Source: Gemmatimonadales bacterium
Lineage (GTDB): Bacteria; Gemmatimonadota; Gemmatimonadetes; Gemmatimonadales; GWC2-71-9
Assembly (NCBI GenBank): GCA_036265815.1
Contig: DATAOI010000022.1
Span: forward strand, 1 to 64,000
Length of the DNA stretch: 64,000 nt
Direction: 5' to 3'
A model generated the notes under the pieces. The model searched no databases. It saw only the letters and a program-made list of their open reading frames with translations, and was not told the origin of the DNA. Positions 18,514 through 26,417 of the stretch are shown here, in pieces. Both the position numbers and the translations under genes were made by a program. Position 1 is the first letter of the stretch. The number at the start of each line of letters is the position of its first letter.

Positions 18514-19155
18514 CTAACCGGTTACGCCGCCAAACCTTTCCGGCGCTGCCGCCGCCAGCTCCGCCCAGGCCGTCTGCAAGAGCCGGTCCGGCGGGAGGCG
18601 TGCATCCAGATGGCGAATCCCCTTGCCCTGCACTCCCAAATAATAGTCGATTACCCGGCGATGAAACTCGGCGCTTTCCCCGTCGAGGCGGTCCAGCCGC
18701 TTGCCGGCCGCTTCCTGCCGCGCACGACCCACGGCCGGCGGGAGGTCGAGAATGAGCGTCAGATCGGGAATCAGCCCGCTGGCCGCGGCCTGGTTCGCGG
18801 GCCGCACCACCTCCGCCGGCAGCCCGCGTCCGGCCACCTGGTAGGCCTCGGTCGAGAGAATGAATCGATCCGAGAGTACCACCCGACCTGCATGCAGCGC
18901 GGGCAGGATCACGGTCTGCACCAGATCCGAGCGCGCCGCCAGATAGAAAAAGAGCTCGGCCAGCGATCCGAGCGGATGCTCGGGATCGAGCACCGCCTGG
19001 CGGGCCAGCTCGGCCGCGCGGGTGCCCCCGGGCTCCCGGGTCAGAATCGGGTCGACCCCGCGCTGCCGCATGCGCTCCGCCAGCGGTGCGGCCAGCGTGC
19101 TCTTCCCCGACCCCTCCGGCCCCTCGATGACGACGAAGAAGCCCGGGTGGCTCAT
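18514..19155 (-). CDS. tmk: Thymidylate kinase
   Basis: Phosphorylates dTMP to dTDP. The 213-residue product starts MSHPGFFVVIEGPEGSGKST, giving the P-loop, followed by LTREPGGTRAAELAR. The DR motif is in VVLSDRFILSTEAYQVAGRGL, and the lid region is AGKRLDRLDGE. The ATG overlaps the stop of the YlbF-family gene in an ATGA. Placement downstream of prfA-prmC is not unusual for housekeeping clusters. All catalytic features are present. Confidence 0.94.
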   Translation of the reverse strand: MSHPGFFVVIEGPEGSGKSTLAAPLAERMRQRGVDPILTREPGGTRAAELARQAVLDPEHPLGSLAELFFYLAARSDLVQTVILPALHAGRVVLSDRFILSTEAYQVAGRGLPAEVVRPANQAAASGLIPDLTLILDLPPAVGRARQEAAGKRLDRLDGESAEFHRRVIDYYLGVQGKGIRHLDARLPPDRLLQTAWAELAAAAPERFGGVTG

Positions 19156-19505
19156 CCCAGCGTGATGATGCTGCTGGTCGCCCCCTTCTCCATGCCCTCG
19201 CTGATCTGCTGGTTCACCCGGGTCATCAGCTTCTCGAAATTGGCGCGAGCTACCACGTACGCCTGGCCGACCGGGCTCATCTCCAGCTCTCGCACGGCCG
19301 TCTCGTAGGCCTCGGCGGTCGCCTGGTCGGGCATCTGCCCGGCGGTGACCAACTGGTCGACCTGGCGCGCGAGGGTCTGAATCTGATCCAGCTTGCTCAC
19401 CGTCTCCTTGTCGTCGCGCAGCGTCGCTTCGGCCCGCCGCAGTGCCTGGTATTCCGCCGCTTGCCCGATCAGCCTGCCGAGCTCCTGCGCCTTGTCCCAG
19501 ATCAC
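19152..19505 (-). CDS. YlbF/YmcA family protein
   Basis: Small all-helical protein of 117 residues (VIWDKAQELGRLIGQAAEYQ...). It matches the Com_YlbF family by its repeated charged helices, the AEYQALRRAE segment, and the pattern TVSKLDQIQTLARQVDQL. In Bacillus, YlbF and YmcA help RNase Y mature mRNAs; a role here is only suggested. The GTG at 19505 overlaps the prmC stop in a GTGA and has AAGGAG upstream, so the longer open frame is not the gene. It is followed by tmk with a 4-base overlap. Confidence 0.75.
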   Translation of the reverse strand: MIWDKAQELGRLIGQAAEYQALRRAEATLRDDKETVSKLDQIQTLARQVDQLVTAGQMPDQATAEAYETAVRELEMSPVGQAYVVARANFEKLMTRVNQQISEGMEKGATSSIITLG

Positions 19506-20356
19506 GGTGTCTCGCTCCTTCGCGCGAGCAGGTAGCGCTCGCGACCGAAAAGGTCTGCGTGGATGGCGACATCGGTCCAACCGAAGGCGCCTGCCCGTCG
19601 GGCGGATTCCGCCGCGCGGCCAGCATCGACTTCCATCGCGAGCCACCCGCCCGGCCGGAGCACGGTCCGCCCTTGCTCCAGCAGCCGGGTGGTGGCCTCG
19701 AGTCCATCACTCCCGCTCTCCAGCGCCGACCTGGGCTCCCAGTCCCGCACCGAGCGGTCGAGCACGGCGTATTCCCCACTCGTAAGATACGGCGGATTGG
19801 AGACCAGCGCGTCGAACGCTCCACCCCCGAGCGGCGCGCACAGGTCCCCCCTGACCAGCGACACGGACACTCCGGTGAGCGCGCGATTCTCCCGTGCCAG
19901 CGCCAGCGCGTCGGCCGACCGGTCCACGGCGACCACCTGGTCAAATTCACCCTCGAGCGCGAGGCTCAGGGCCAGGCAGCCGCTCCCGGTTCCGATGTCC
20001 GCTGCCCGTCCGGCGCGAACGCGAGTGAGCAGCAGATCGACCAGGCCCTCGGTCTCAGGCCGGGGGATCAGGCCCCGGGCGTCGCTTCGAAGCGTCAGCG
20101 TGCGAAAGTCCGTCCGGCCGGTCACGTGCGCCAACGGCTCACCGGCGGCGCGGCGCTCCACCGCTGCGAGGAACGCGACCGCGGCCGCACTGTCGATCAC
20201 CCCTTCCGGCCAGAGAACGGCCTCAGCGGCATGCTCGCCCGAGAGATCGGCCCAGATGCGCAGCGCTTCCCGCCTCGGCGAGACGAGTCCCGCCGCAGTC
20301 AGCCCGGCTGTCGCGTCCGCCAGCAGCGCGCGGCGGGACTGCTCCACGTCAGGCAC
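19502..20356 (-). CDS. prmC: Release factor glutamine methyltransferase PrmC
   Basis: N5-glutamine methyltransferase acting on the GGQ motif of class I release factors. It has 284 residues with an N-terminal helical domain, a GEPLAHVTGRTDF segment and IPRPETEGLVD. The SAM-binding DIGTGSGCLALSLAL and the substrate motif NPPY in VSNPPYLTSGEY follow. It lies directly downstream of prfA, its substrate gene, with the coding regions overlapping by 8 bases, a classic pairing. Confidence 0.96.
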   Translation of the reverse strand: MPDVEQSRRALLADATAGLTAAGLVSPRREALRIWADLSGEHAAEAVLWPEGVIDSAAAVAFLAAVERRAAGEPLAHVTGRTDFRTLTLRSDARGLIPRPETEGLVDLLLTRVRAGRAADIGTGSGCLALSLALEGEFDQVVAVDRSADALALARENRALTGVSVSLVRGDLCAPLGGGAFDALVSNPPYLTSGEYAVLDRSVRDWEPRSALESGSDGLEATTRLLEQGRTVLRPGGWLAMEVDAGRAAESARRAGAFGWTDVAIHADLFGRERYLLARRSETP

Positions 20357-21407
20357 CGTCCTGCTCCTGCCGGCTGGCCACCCGCAACGCCTCTACGACG
20401 TCATCCAGGTGGCCGTTCAGTACCTCGGCCAGATTGTGCACCGAGAGATTGATGCGGTGGTCGGTGATGCGGCTCTGGGGAAAGTTGTAGGTCCGGACCT
20501 TGGCGGAGCGGTCGCCGGTGCCGACCATGGCGCGCCGGTCGCGGGCGCGAGCCGACTCCTGCTCGGCAATCATCCGGTCGAGCAGCCGCGCCCGAAGCAC
20601 TTCCATCGCCTTGATCTTGTTCTGCAGCTGTGATTTCTGATCCTGCTGACTGACCACCAGCCCGCTCGGGAGGTGGGTGATGCGCACCGCGCTGTCGGTG
20701 GTGTTCACGCTCTGGCCGCCGGGACCGGACGAGCGGAACACGTCGATCTTGAGATCCTGCGGCTCGATCCTGATGTCCACCTCTTCCGCTTCCGGGAGCA
20801 CCGCCACGGTGGCGGCGGAGGTGTGGATCCGACCCTGCGTCTCCGTGGCGGGCACCCGCTGCACCCGGTGGACACCCGACTCGCGGCGCAGCAGCCCATA
20901 GGCCTCCGGGCCACGCACGGCCACGATTGCCTCCTTGAGGCCGCCCAGGGTTCCCTCGCTCAGGGAGATCGGCTCCCAGGCGAGGCCGTGCCGCTCGCTG
21001 AAGCGCTGGTACATGCGATAGAGATCGGCCGCGAATAGCGCGGCCTCATCGCCGCCGGTGCCGGCGCGGATCTCCACGATGGCATCGCGATCGTCGTGAG
21101 GGTCGCGAGGGACGAGCAGGGTGTGCAGCTCGTCGGCGATGGCCGCGATCTCCTCGGGCAGGCGGGCGAGGTCGGCCCGGGCCAATGCAACGAGCTCGGG
21201 ATCCGCCTCCTGGGCGAGCTCCCGAGCGTCTACCAGCTCGCGTTCCAGCCGCTCCAGCCGCTGGGCCAGGCGGAGGATGGGCGCGAGCCGCGCGTGCTCC
21301 CGCCCGAGGGCCTGCAATTGCGCCGGATCTCGGGCGACCGCCGGATCGGCGAGGAGCCGCTCGACCTCCGCCGCCCGCTGCAGTGCCTGGCGGAGTCGAG
21401 CCTCCAC
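20349..21407 (-). CDS. prfA: Peptide chain release factor 1
   Basis: Recognises UAA and UAG and triggers peptide release. It has 352 residues. The codon-recognition motif is PAT in HRVQRVPATETQGRIHTS, which distinguishes RF1 from RF2 (SPF). The catalytic GGQ lies in RSSGPGGQSVNTTDSAVR. The C-terminal segment YNFPQSRITDHRINLS is also typical. It follows rpmE by 3 bases and overlaps prmC. Confidence 0.97.
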   Translation of the reverse strand: MEARLRQALQRAAEVERLLADPAVARDPAQLQALGREHARLAPILRLAQRLERLERELVDARELAQEADPELVALARADLARLPEEIAAIADELHTLLVPRDPHDDRDAIVEIRAGTGGDEAALFAADLYRMYQRFSERHGLAWEPISLSEGTLGGLKEAIVAVRGPEAYGLLRRESGVHRVQRVPATETQGRIHTSAATVAVLPEAEEVDIRIEPQDLKIDVFRSSGPGGQSVNTTDSAVRITHLPSGLVVSQQDQKSQLQNKIKAMEVLRARLLDRMIAEQESARARDRRAMVGTGDRSAKVRTYNFPQSRITDHRINLSVHNLAEVLNGHLDDVVEALRVASRQEQDGA

Positions 21408-21410
21408 GGC

Positions 21411-21632
21411 TTACGCCTTAGGTGCGGCGGCCGGCTCGGTCTGATATCTCCGGCGAAACCGATCCACCCGTCCAGCGGTGTCCACCAGCCGCTGCTTGCC
21501 GGTGAAGTAGGGATGGCACTGGGCGCAGACCTCCACGTGGATGGATGCGGCGGTCGACCGGGTCTCGAACGAATTGCCGCAGGCACACACAGCGGTGACC
21601 TTGCGGTAGTTGGGATGCAGATCGGCTTTCAC
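21411..21632 (-). CDS. rpmE: 50S ribosomal protein L31, zinc-binding type
   Basis: L31 of the zinc-containing type, 73 residues. It starts [20 protein letters not shown], and the four ligands are in CACG and CAQC. The [24 protein letters not shown] segment is diagnostic. A short Ala/Pro-rich tail follows. It is the first gene of the leftward operon rpmE-prfA-prmC-ylbF-tmk, with a good promoter 33 bases upstream of the ATG. Confidence 0.97.
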   Translation of the reverse strand: MKADLHPNYRKVTAVCACGNSFETRSTAASIHVEVCAQCHPYFTGKQRLVDTAGRVDRFRRRYQTEPAAAPKA

Positions 21633-21664
21633 GATGAAACTCCGCGGTTGGCGCTAAGCCGTGA

Positions 21665-21694
21665 AGTATAACCGCTTTGCGGGGCCGGATGCAA
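21665..21694 (-). promoter_or_regulatory. Sigma-70-type promoter for rpmE operon
   Basis: On the minus strand a -35 box TTGCAT (21694-21689) and a -10 box TATACT (21670-21665) are separated by 18 bases. Transcription would begin near 21658, leaving a leader of about 26 bases before the rpmE ATG. It is divergent from the crp/fnr promoter, with the two -35 boxes only 20 bases apart. Confidence 0.65.
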
Positions 21695-21714
21695 GGAGAA
21701 CGCTCCGGCGCCAA

Positions 21715-21743
21715 TTGACTTCGTAACAAGCTGCAAGTATAGT
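21715..21743 (+). promoter_or_regulatory. Near-consensus sigma-70 promoter for the Crp/Fnr gene
   Basis: A -35 box TTGACT (21715-21720) and a -10 box TATAGT (21738-21743) are separated by exactly 17 bases. This places the start of transcription near 21750, some 28 bases before the GTG start. It is the closest match to the housekeeping consensus that I found in the window. Confidence 0.8.
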
Positions 21744-21777
21744 ACTCGCAACTACTTCCGCCATTCGGAGGCGCCTC

Positions 21778-22458
21778 GTGCCCCTGTCCCCCCTAGAAGT
21801 CTTGCGAAAGGTTCCCCTCTTTGCCGGGCTCGCCGAGGCCGATCTGGCTGCCTTCGCCGAGCTCACTCGCGAGCGCAGCTACCCCAAGGGTAGCGTGATT
21901 GTCTTCGAGGACGACCCGGGAGACGCCCTGTACCTGGTAGCCGCCGGGCAGGTCAAGGTCGTGCTGATCGCGGAGGACGGCCGGGAGGTCATTCTCTCCG
22001 TCCTGGGCGAAGGGAGCTTCTTCGGCGAGATGGCGGTCATCGACGAGGAGCCACGCTCCGCCCACGTCATCGCGATGGAGGATTCCGGCCTGCTGGTGCT
22101 TCGCCGGGAGGACTTTCACGCCCGTCTCAGGAGCTCGCCCGAAGTGGCGATTTCGCTGCTCCGGGAGATCTCCCGCCGCCTCCGGCGGGCAGACGAGAAG
22201 ATCGGCAGCCTGGTGCTGCTCGACGTCAACGGCCGGGTGGCGCACCTCCTCCTCCGAATGGCCGACGACGAGGGAAACGACAGGATCACCCGCAAGCTCA
22301 CCCACCATACCATCGCGCAGATGATCGGCTCCAGCCGAGAGACCGTTTCGCGGACCATGCGCAATCTGGTCGAGCGGGGAATCATCCAGGTCACCCGCAA
22401 AGACATCACCCTCAAGGACCGGCGCTCCCTCATGCTGGCGGCGCGGCGCGGCGCGTGA
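21778..22458 (+). CDS. Crp/Fnr family transcriptional regulator
   Basis: A 226-residue regulator. Residues about 10-130 form a cyclic-nucleotide-binding-type beta roll (FEDDPGDALYLVAAGQVKVVL, GEGSFFGEMAVIDEEPRSA). The C-terminal winged helix contains LTHHTIAQMIGSSRETVSRTM, the Crp-type recognition helix with the usual RETVSR motif. FGEMAVIDEEPRSA resembles the CRP phosphate-binding cassette (FGELALI...RAA), so cyclic nucleotide binding is possible. No Fnr cysteine cluster is present. Start GTG at 21778 follows GGAGG. Its targets are unknown; the gene stands alone between a near-consensus promoter and the next hydrolase gene. Confidence 0.92.
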   Translation: MPLSPLEVLRKVPLFAGLAEADLAAFAELTRERSYPKGSVIVFEDDPGDALYLVAAGQVKVVLIAEDGREVILSVLGEGSFFGEMAVIDEEPRSAHVIAMEDSGLLVLRREDFHARLRSSPEVAISLLREISRRLRRADEKIGSLVLLDVNGRVAHLLLRMADDEGNDRITRKLTHHTIAQMIGSSRETVSRTMRNLVERGIIQVTRKDITLKDRRSLMLAARRGA

Positions 22459-22460
22459 GA

Positions 22461-22485
22461 GCGGTCACTCGAACCGGGTGACCGC
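22461..22485. other. 8-bp inverted repeat after the Crp/Fnr gene
   Basis: GCGGTCAC at 22461-22468 and GTGACCGC at 22478-22485 are perfect inverted repeats around a 9-base spacer, starting 2 bases past the stop codon. No U run follows. It may be a weak terminator hairpin or an operator. The half-sites are in the opposite orientation to a CRP site (TGTGA...TCACA). Confidence 0.4.
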
Positions 22486-22553
22486 GACCGCTGCTCGATA
22501 CCTGTGACGGGAAGAGGTTCGGGCATGTTGCTTCACGCAAGCAATCCGAAGCC

Positions 22554-23417
22554 GTGTCCTACAGCTTGAGGTTCTGGGGGACACGTGGCTCCATTCCGAC
22601 TCCTGGTCCCCAGACCGCGCGCTACGGGGGGAACACCCCGTGCGTCAGCATTCTGGGCGAGGGTCGGCTGCTGATCCTGGACGCGGGGAGTGGCTTGCGT
22701 CCCTTGGGGCACGAGCTGATGAGCCCGCACGCTCCTCCCCTCTCGGCCGACATTCTCCTCTCCCACACCCATTGGGATCACATCCAAGGTCTGCCGTTCT
22801 TCAAGCCACTGAGCGCCCGGGGCAACGCCTTCTGCGTCTACGGCGCCCGCCAGGAGGGCGTTCCCCTGCAGGAGATCCTGCGGCGTCAGATGGATCCGAT
22901 GGTTTTCCCGGTTCCCCTCGAGGCGCTGGCGGCCACCATCCGGGTGAGCGACATCGAGGAGGGCGAGCTGGCGCTGGACGGCTTCCAGGTACGCGCCTTC
23001 CGCATGCGGCACCCGGGTACCACCTTCGGCTACAGGCTGGCGCCGGTTGGCGGCGGACGGGAGATCGCCTATCTCACCGACAACGAGCTCGGGACCGGTG
23101 GCACCTATCCCGTCGCGGCGGACTGGCGCGCCCGCCTGGTCGAGTTTCTGGCCGGCACCGACACCCTGATCCACGATGCGATGTACGCCGACCGCTTCAT
23201 CCGCGCACGGGCAGGGTGGGGGCACTCGACGCCCCGGCAGGCGGTGGATCTGGCGGTCGAGGCCGGGTGCGCCCGGCTGATCCTGTTTCATCATGAGCCG
23301 GAGCACGACGATGATGCTATCGACCGGCTCCTGGCGGACACCCGCTCCTACGCCCGTGGCATCGCCCCGCTCCTGGCGATCGACGCGGCAGCCGAAGGGA
23401 TGACGATCTCGCTCTGA
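22554..23417 (+). CDS. Metallo-beta-lactamase-fold hydrolase
   Basis: A 287-residue MBL-fold protein, probably a phosphodiesterase-type or general hydrolase. It begins SYSLRFWGTRGSIPTPGP and carries the metal site in LLSHTHWDHIQGLPFF (HxHxDH-type). Further ligands are plausible in RHPGTTFGYRL, YLTDNE, LIHDAMY and FHHEPEHDDD. Homologues resemble PhnP/RNase Z-like or cyclic-nucleotide phosphodiesterase class III proteins. If the upstream regulator senses a cyclic nucleotide, a phosphodiesterase beside it would be meaningful, but that is speculation. The start is GTG, preceded only by a weak ribosome binding site. Confidence 0.85.
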   Translation: MSYSLRFWGTRGSIPTPGPQTARYGGNTPCVSILGEGRLLILDAGSGLRPLGHELMSPHAPPLSADILLSHTHWDHIQGLPFFKPLSARGNAFCVYGARQEGVPLQEILRRQMDPMVFPVPLEALAATIRVSDIEEGELALDGFQVRAFRMRHPGTTFGYRLAPVGGGREIAYLTDNELGTGGTYPVAADWRARLVEFLAGTDTLIHDAMYADRFIRARAGWGHSTPRQAVDLAVEAGCARLILFHHEPEHDDDAIDRLLADTRSYARGIAPLLAIDAAAEGMTISL

Positions 23418-23428
23418 GAGGAGGACGT

Positions 23429-24133
23429 ATGGGGCGGCTTGGCTGGGCCTGGGGCTTCGCTGGCGCGGTGCTGGTGTCACCGCTGCAGGCGCAAGGCGGT
23501 CGGACCGTCCTGGCGGTGCTGCCCTTCGAGAACGCGGGATCCTACGGCGAGGACGAGGAGGTCTCCGAGGGCCTACGGTTGGGGATTCCGGCGATGCTCT
23601 CGAGCGCGTTGGCCGACCGTGCCGGCGTCCGGGTGGCGGAGCCGAGCCGAGTGGCGCAGGCGTTGGAGGCGCGGCACCTCCGCTCCGGCGGCCGACTCGA
23701 TGCCGCCACCGCGGGACAGGTGGGCAAGGCGACCGGTGCCCGGTACAGCGTGACCGGAAGCTTCGCCGACTTCTACGGCAAGTTCCGGATCAACGCGCGG
23801 GTGGTCGACACGGAGACCGGCGGGATCGTCAAAGTGGTCTCCAACGACGAAGCGAGCCTGCAGGATCGGGCCCGTCTCGGGCTCATCATCCAGGCGGTGA
23901 GCGAGAAGATCGCCGCCGCCGTGGGGCTGCCACCCTTACCCTCTGACGCCGCCTCCAGCCGGGCCGGCGCGCTCCCGACCGAGGCGCTCACCCAGTACAG
24001 CCGCGGGCTGCTGTACGAGAGCCGGGGCGACAAGGACAAAGCGGCCGATGCCTACCAGCACGCCCTGAGCGCCTACCCGGAATACCCGGAAGCGCGCGAC
24101 GCCCTTCGTCGCATGGGACCCATCAGCCGCTAA
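23429..24133 (+). CDS. CsgG/FlgO-like exported protein with C-terminal TPR
   Basis: Exported protein of 234 residues with a signal peptide ending near LQAQGG. The core from residue 25 (TVLAVLPFENAGSYGEDEEV ... IPAMLSSALAD) matches the curli-assembly CsgG / FlgO-like fold, in which a periplasmic protein checks or binds envelope partners. Residues about 187-225 form one tetratricopeptide-like repeat (ALTQYSRGLLYESRGDKDKA). No cysteine for lipidation is visible. A GAGGAGGA site precedes the ATG. It converges with the DUF4105 gene, overlapping it by 4 bases. Confidence 0.7.
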   Translation: MGRLGWAWGFAGAVLVSPLQAQGGRTVLAVLPFENAGSYGEDEEVSEGLRLGIPAMLSSALADRAGVRVAEPSRVAQALEARHLRSGGRLDAATAGQVGKATGARYSVTGSFADFYGKFRINARVVDTETGGIVKVVSNDEASLQDRARLGLIIQAVSEKIAAAVGLPPLPSDAASSRAGALPTEALTQYSRGLLYESRGDKDKAADAYQHALSAYPEYPEARDALRRMGPISR

Positions 24134-25380
24134 CGAAACGACCGGAGCGCCGCCACTACGCCCAGGTGGGCCGGGAGCGCCAGAGCGATCACCGATCCGT
24201 TCACCTGGTGGAACCCGGGCAGCAGCTTGGCCGCGAGCCCGAGGCCGGAAACACCGGCCACCATGGCGGCAACCGCGAAGGCGCTCCGCCCCCGTCCCGA
24301 CGTTCCCCGGACCGCGCCGAACAGAAACGGCAGCAGCAGCAGCGCGAGCGGGGACATCTGCAACAGGTTCTCGTTCCGATACGCCATGACGTGATCGGTC
24401 AGGCCCCAGAGACCCGCCAGCACCAATCCCGCGAGACCCACCAGCAGGGCCCAGCCCGCCACCACGAAGAGAAACCCGGCACGCGCGACGACGTTGCGGC
24501 GCGCGCCGCGGGAGAGCACCCACGCCAGCCCGCCGATGGTCGAGCCGACCAGGAGGTACGCCGGCAGCCAGTCGGGCGGCGCGTCGGGTGGGGGCGAGCC
24601 GGTCGAGCGGAAGATGGTGCGCTCGGATTTCACAAGCGGTCTGGGCCGGCCATCGGGCCCGGAGATGGTTACCCGCCGGAGGTGCTCGCGCAGCTTGAGG
24701 GGCAGGAACATCTCCTCCCATGCGCTCAGCGGCCGATCGACGCCCGGGCCGAGCGCGAGGAGGAGACCGGTGTAGATCAGAGGATCGTTCGCGGTGAGCC
24801 GCTGAGTGTGGAACCGGTAGCTCGCGGCCACCGGCACGGCGGCCGTGGCCCGTCGCACCGCGCCGCCGACGACACGGTCGATGACGTCCCGCACCCGGGT
24901 GGAGCAGTTGTCGCGGTAGTAGTCGTAGTGGTAGAACCGGTTCTCCGGCCGCGCGTTCCAGGCGAGAAACTCCTGCAGCTGGAGCCGAGCCCGGGGCGGG
25001 AGATCGAGCTCCTGGACCCAGACCGACCGATTGTTCCGCTTGTACTCCTCCAGATACTGGTCAGCCGGGAATCCGGCCATCCAGTACCACATCTGTCCCC
25101 GGACGAAGCGGAGCACGAAATTGTGCTGGCGAAAGTCGAACAGGCCGTAGTTGTAGGTGAGATCGGTTCCCTGCACCGGATCGTGGACCCAGATCGCGTT
25201 GTGGCCGAACCGCTCCCACACCATTGCCCCGGGGCCCATGGTCATGACGTACACTGTGAGCGCGGCGCCAGGCTCCGCCGGGCTCGGCGCGGTCTGGCCC
25301 GCGGCCACGACGGGCGTCCCACCCCAGGCGCACGCGACCCAGAGACCCAGGCGTCCGACCGTTCGGCAGGCGCCGCTCAC
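24130..25380 (-). CDS. DUF4105 (Lnb N-terminal-like) membrane protein
   Basis: A 416-residue exported membrane protein. After a signal sequence, the N-terminal domain carries the DUF4105 pattern WERFGHNAIWV, with a probable catalytic His, and YRDNCSTRVRD, with a Cys. These are the hallmarks of the papain-like domain found at the N-terminus of the lipoprotein N-acyltransferase Lnb. About five hydrophobic segments follow from residue 265 on. Lnb transfers an acyl chain within diacyl lipoproteins in Gram-positives; whether this homologue does so in a double-membrane cell is not known. The start overlaps the stop of the oxidoreductase gene by 4 bases. Confidence 0.8.
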   Translation of the reverse strand: MSGACRTVGRLGLWVACAWGGTPVVAAGQTAPSPAEPGAALTVYVMTMGPGAMVWERFGHNAIWVHDPVQGTDLTYNYGLFDFRQHNFVLRFVRGQMWYWMAGFPADQYLEEYKRNNRSVWVQELDLPPRARLQLQEFLAWNARPENRFYHYDYYRDNCSTRVRDVIDRVVGGAVRRATAAVPVAASYRFHTQRLTANDPLIYTGLLLALGPGVDRPLSAWEEMFLPLKLREHLRRVTISGPDGRPRPLVKSERTIFRSTGSPPPDAPPDWLPAYLLVGSTIGGLAWVLSRGARRNVVARAGFLFVVAGWALLVGLAGLVLAGLWGLTDHVMAYRNENLLQMSPLALLLLPFLFGAVRGTSGRGRSAFAVAAMVAGVSGLGLAAKLLPGFHQVNGSVIALALPAHLGVVAALRSFR

Positions 25381-26405
25381 AGCTGGACGTCGCGGCCGTC
25401 GTCCGTCGAGCGATAGATCGCATCGAGGATCTTGTGCAGCACCAGGTGCTCGCTGAGGCTTGGCGCCTTGGCCTCACCGGCGATGGCGGCCTCGAAATGG
25501 GCCCACTCTGCCCGATAGGACGCGGTGAAGGCATTCTCCCGGCTGCCCGACGAGGTGGGCGACACATCCGCGGGCAGCCCGTGGAGCTCCTTCCACACGG
25601 TCAGCGGGTTGATCGCGGCGGTCCCCTTGCTGCCACGGAGACCTACCCCGAAACGCTCGCCCTCGCCCAGGTGGTGCCAGGTGACGTCGACGAAGAGGGA
25701 GATGCCGCCTTCGCACACCACGAAGGCACTGCCCGACTGCTCCACCGCTCGTCCGGAGCCGGTGGTGTCGAGGCAGGCGCTCACCCGGGCGGGCGTTGGG
25801 TTGCCCCCCAGCCACAAGCCCAGGTCGAGGATCGAGAGTCCCAGGTCGAGCATCGCGCCGCCACCGGCCTGGTCGCGCCGCTGGCGCCAGCCAAGCTGTG
25901 ACCGTCCGGGCCGGAAGACGTGCCAGCTCCCGCGCACGCTCTCAATGGTCCCCAGTTCGCCGCTCTGCACGAAGCTGCGGACGATCTGGACGTCGGGTCG
26001 ATAGCGGTGATTCATCCCCACCATCACCACTCGATCGCGCTTTTCCGCGGCGCGCACGATCCGCTGCACGCTGGCCGCAGTCATCGCCAGCGGCTTCTCC
26101 ACCAGCACGTGGAGGTTCGCCGAGAGGGCGGCCAGGATATGCGATTCGTGGAGATGGTTCGGGGAGCAGATCACCACGGCGTCGAGCGACTCGAACCGCA
26201 GCAGCTCCTCGATGTCGTCGAACGCATCCTTCACCCCGAAGCGGGTGGCCAGGGCGCGCGCCTTCGGCAGATCGGTGTCGCAGATCGCCTGCACCTCGAT
26301 GGTCTTGAGCTTCTTGAGCACCGGCAGATGGGCCACCTGGGTGATGGCCCCGCCGCCGATGATGCCCAGTCGGAGCCGTTCGCTGACCGGCCGGCTGACG
26401 CTCAT
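25377..26405 (-). CDS. Gfo/Idh/MocA family oxidoreductase
   Basis: NAD(P)-dependent oxidoreductase of 342 residues. The N-terminal Rossmann fold has GIIGGGAITQVAHLPVL, then VICSPNHLHESHILAAL and the family catalytic EKP motif in VLVEKPLAMT. The C-terminal GFO_IDH domain includes GMNHRYRPDVQIV and a GGGAMLDLGLSILDLGLWL segment carrying the catalytic Asp region. Sugar or inositol derivatives are typical substrates; the specific one cannot be told. It lies between a SpoIID-like gene and DUF4105 on the same strand. Confidence 0.9.
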   Translation of the reverse strand: MSVSRPVSERLRLGIIGGGAITQVAHLPVLKKLKTIEVQAICDTDLPKARALATRFGVKDAFDDIEELLRFESLDAVVICSPNHLHESHILAALSANLHVLVEKPLAMTAASVQRIVRAAEKRDRVVMVGMNHRYRPDVQIVRSFVQSGELGTIESVRGSWHVFRPGRSQLGWRQRRDQAGGGAMLDLGLSILDLGLWLGGNPTPARVSACLDTTGSGRAVEQSGSAFVVCEGGISLFVDVTWHHLGEGERFGVGLRGSKGTAAINPLTVWKELHGLPADVSPTSSGSRENAFTASYRAEWAHFEAAIAGEAKAPSLSEHLVLHKILDAIYRSTDDGRDVQL

Positions 26406-26417
26406 GCCACTCTCCCT

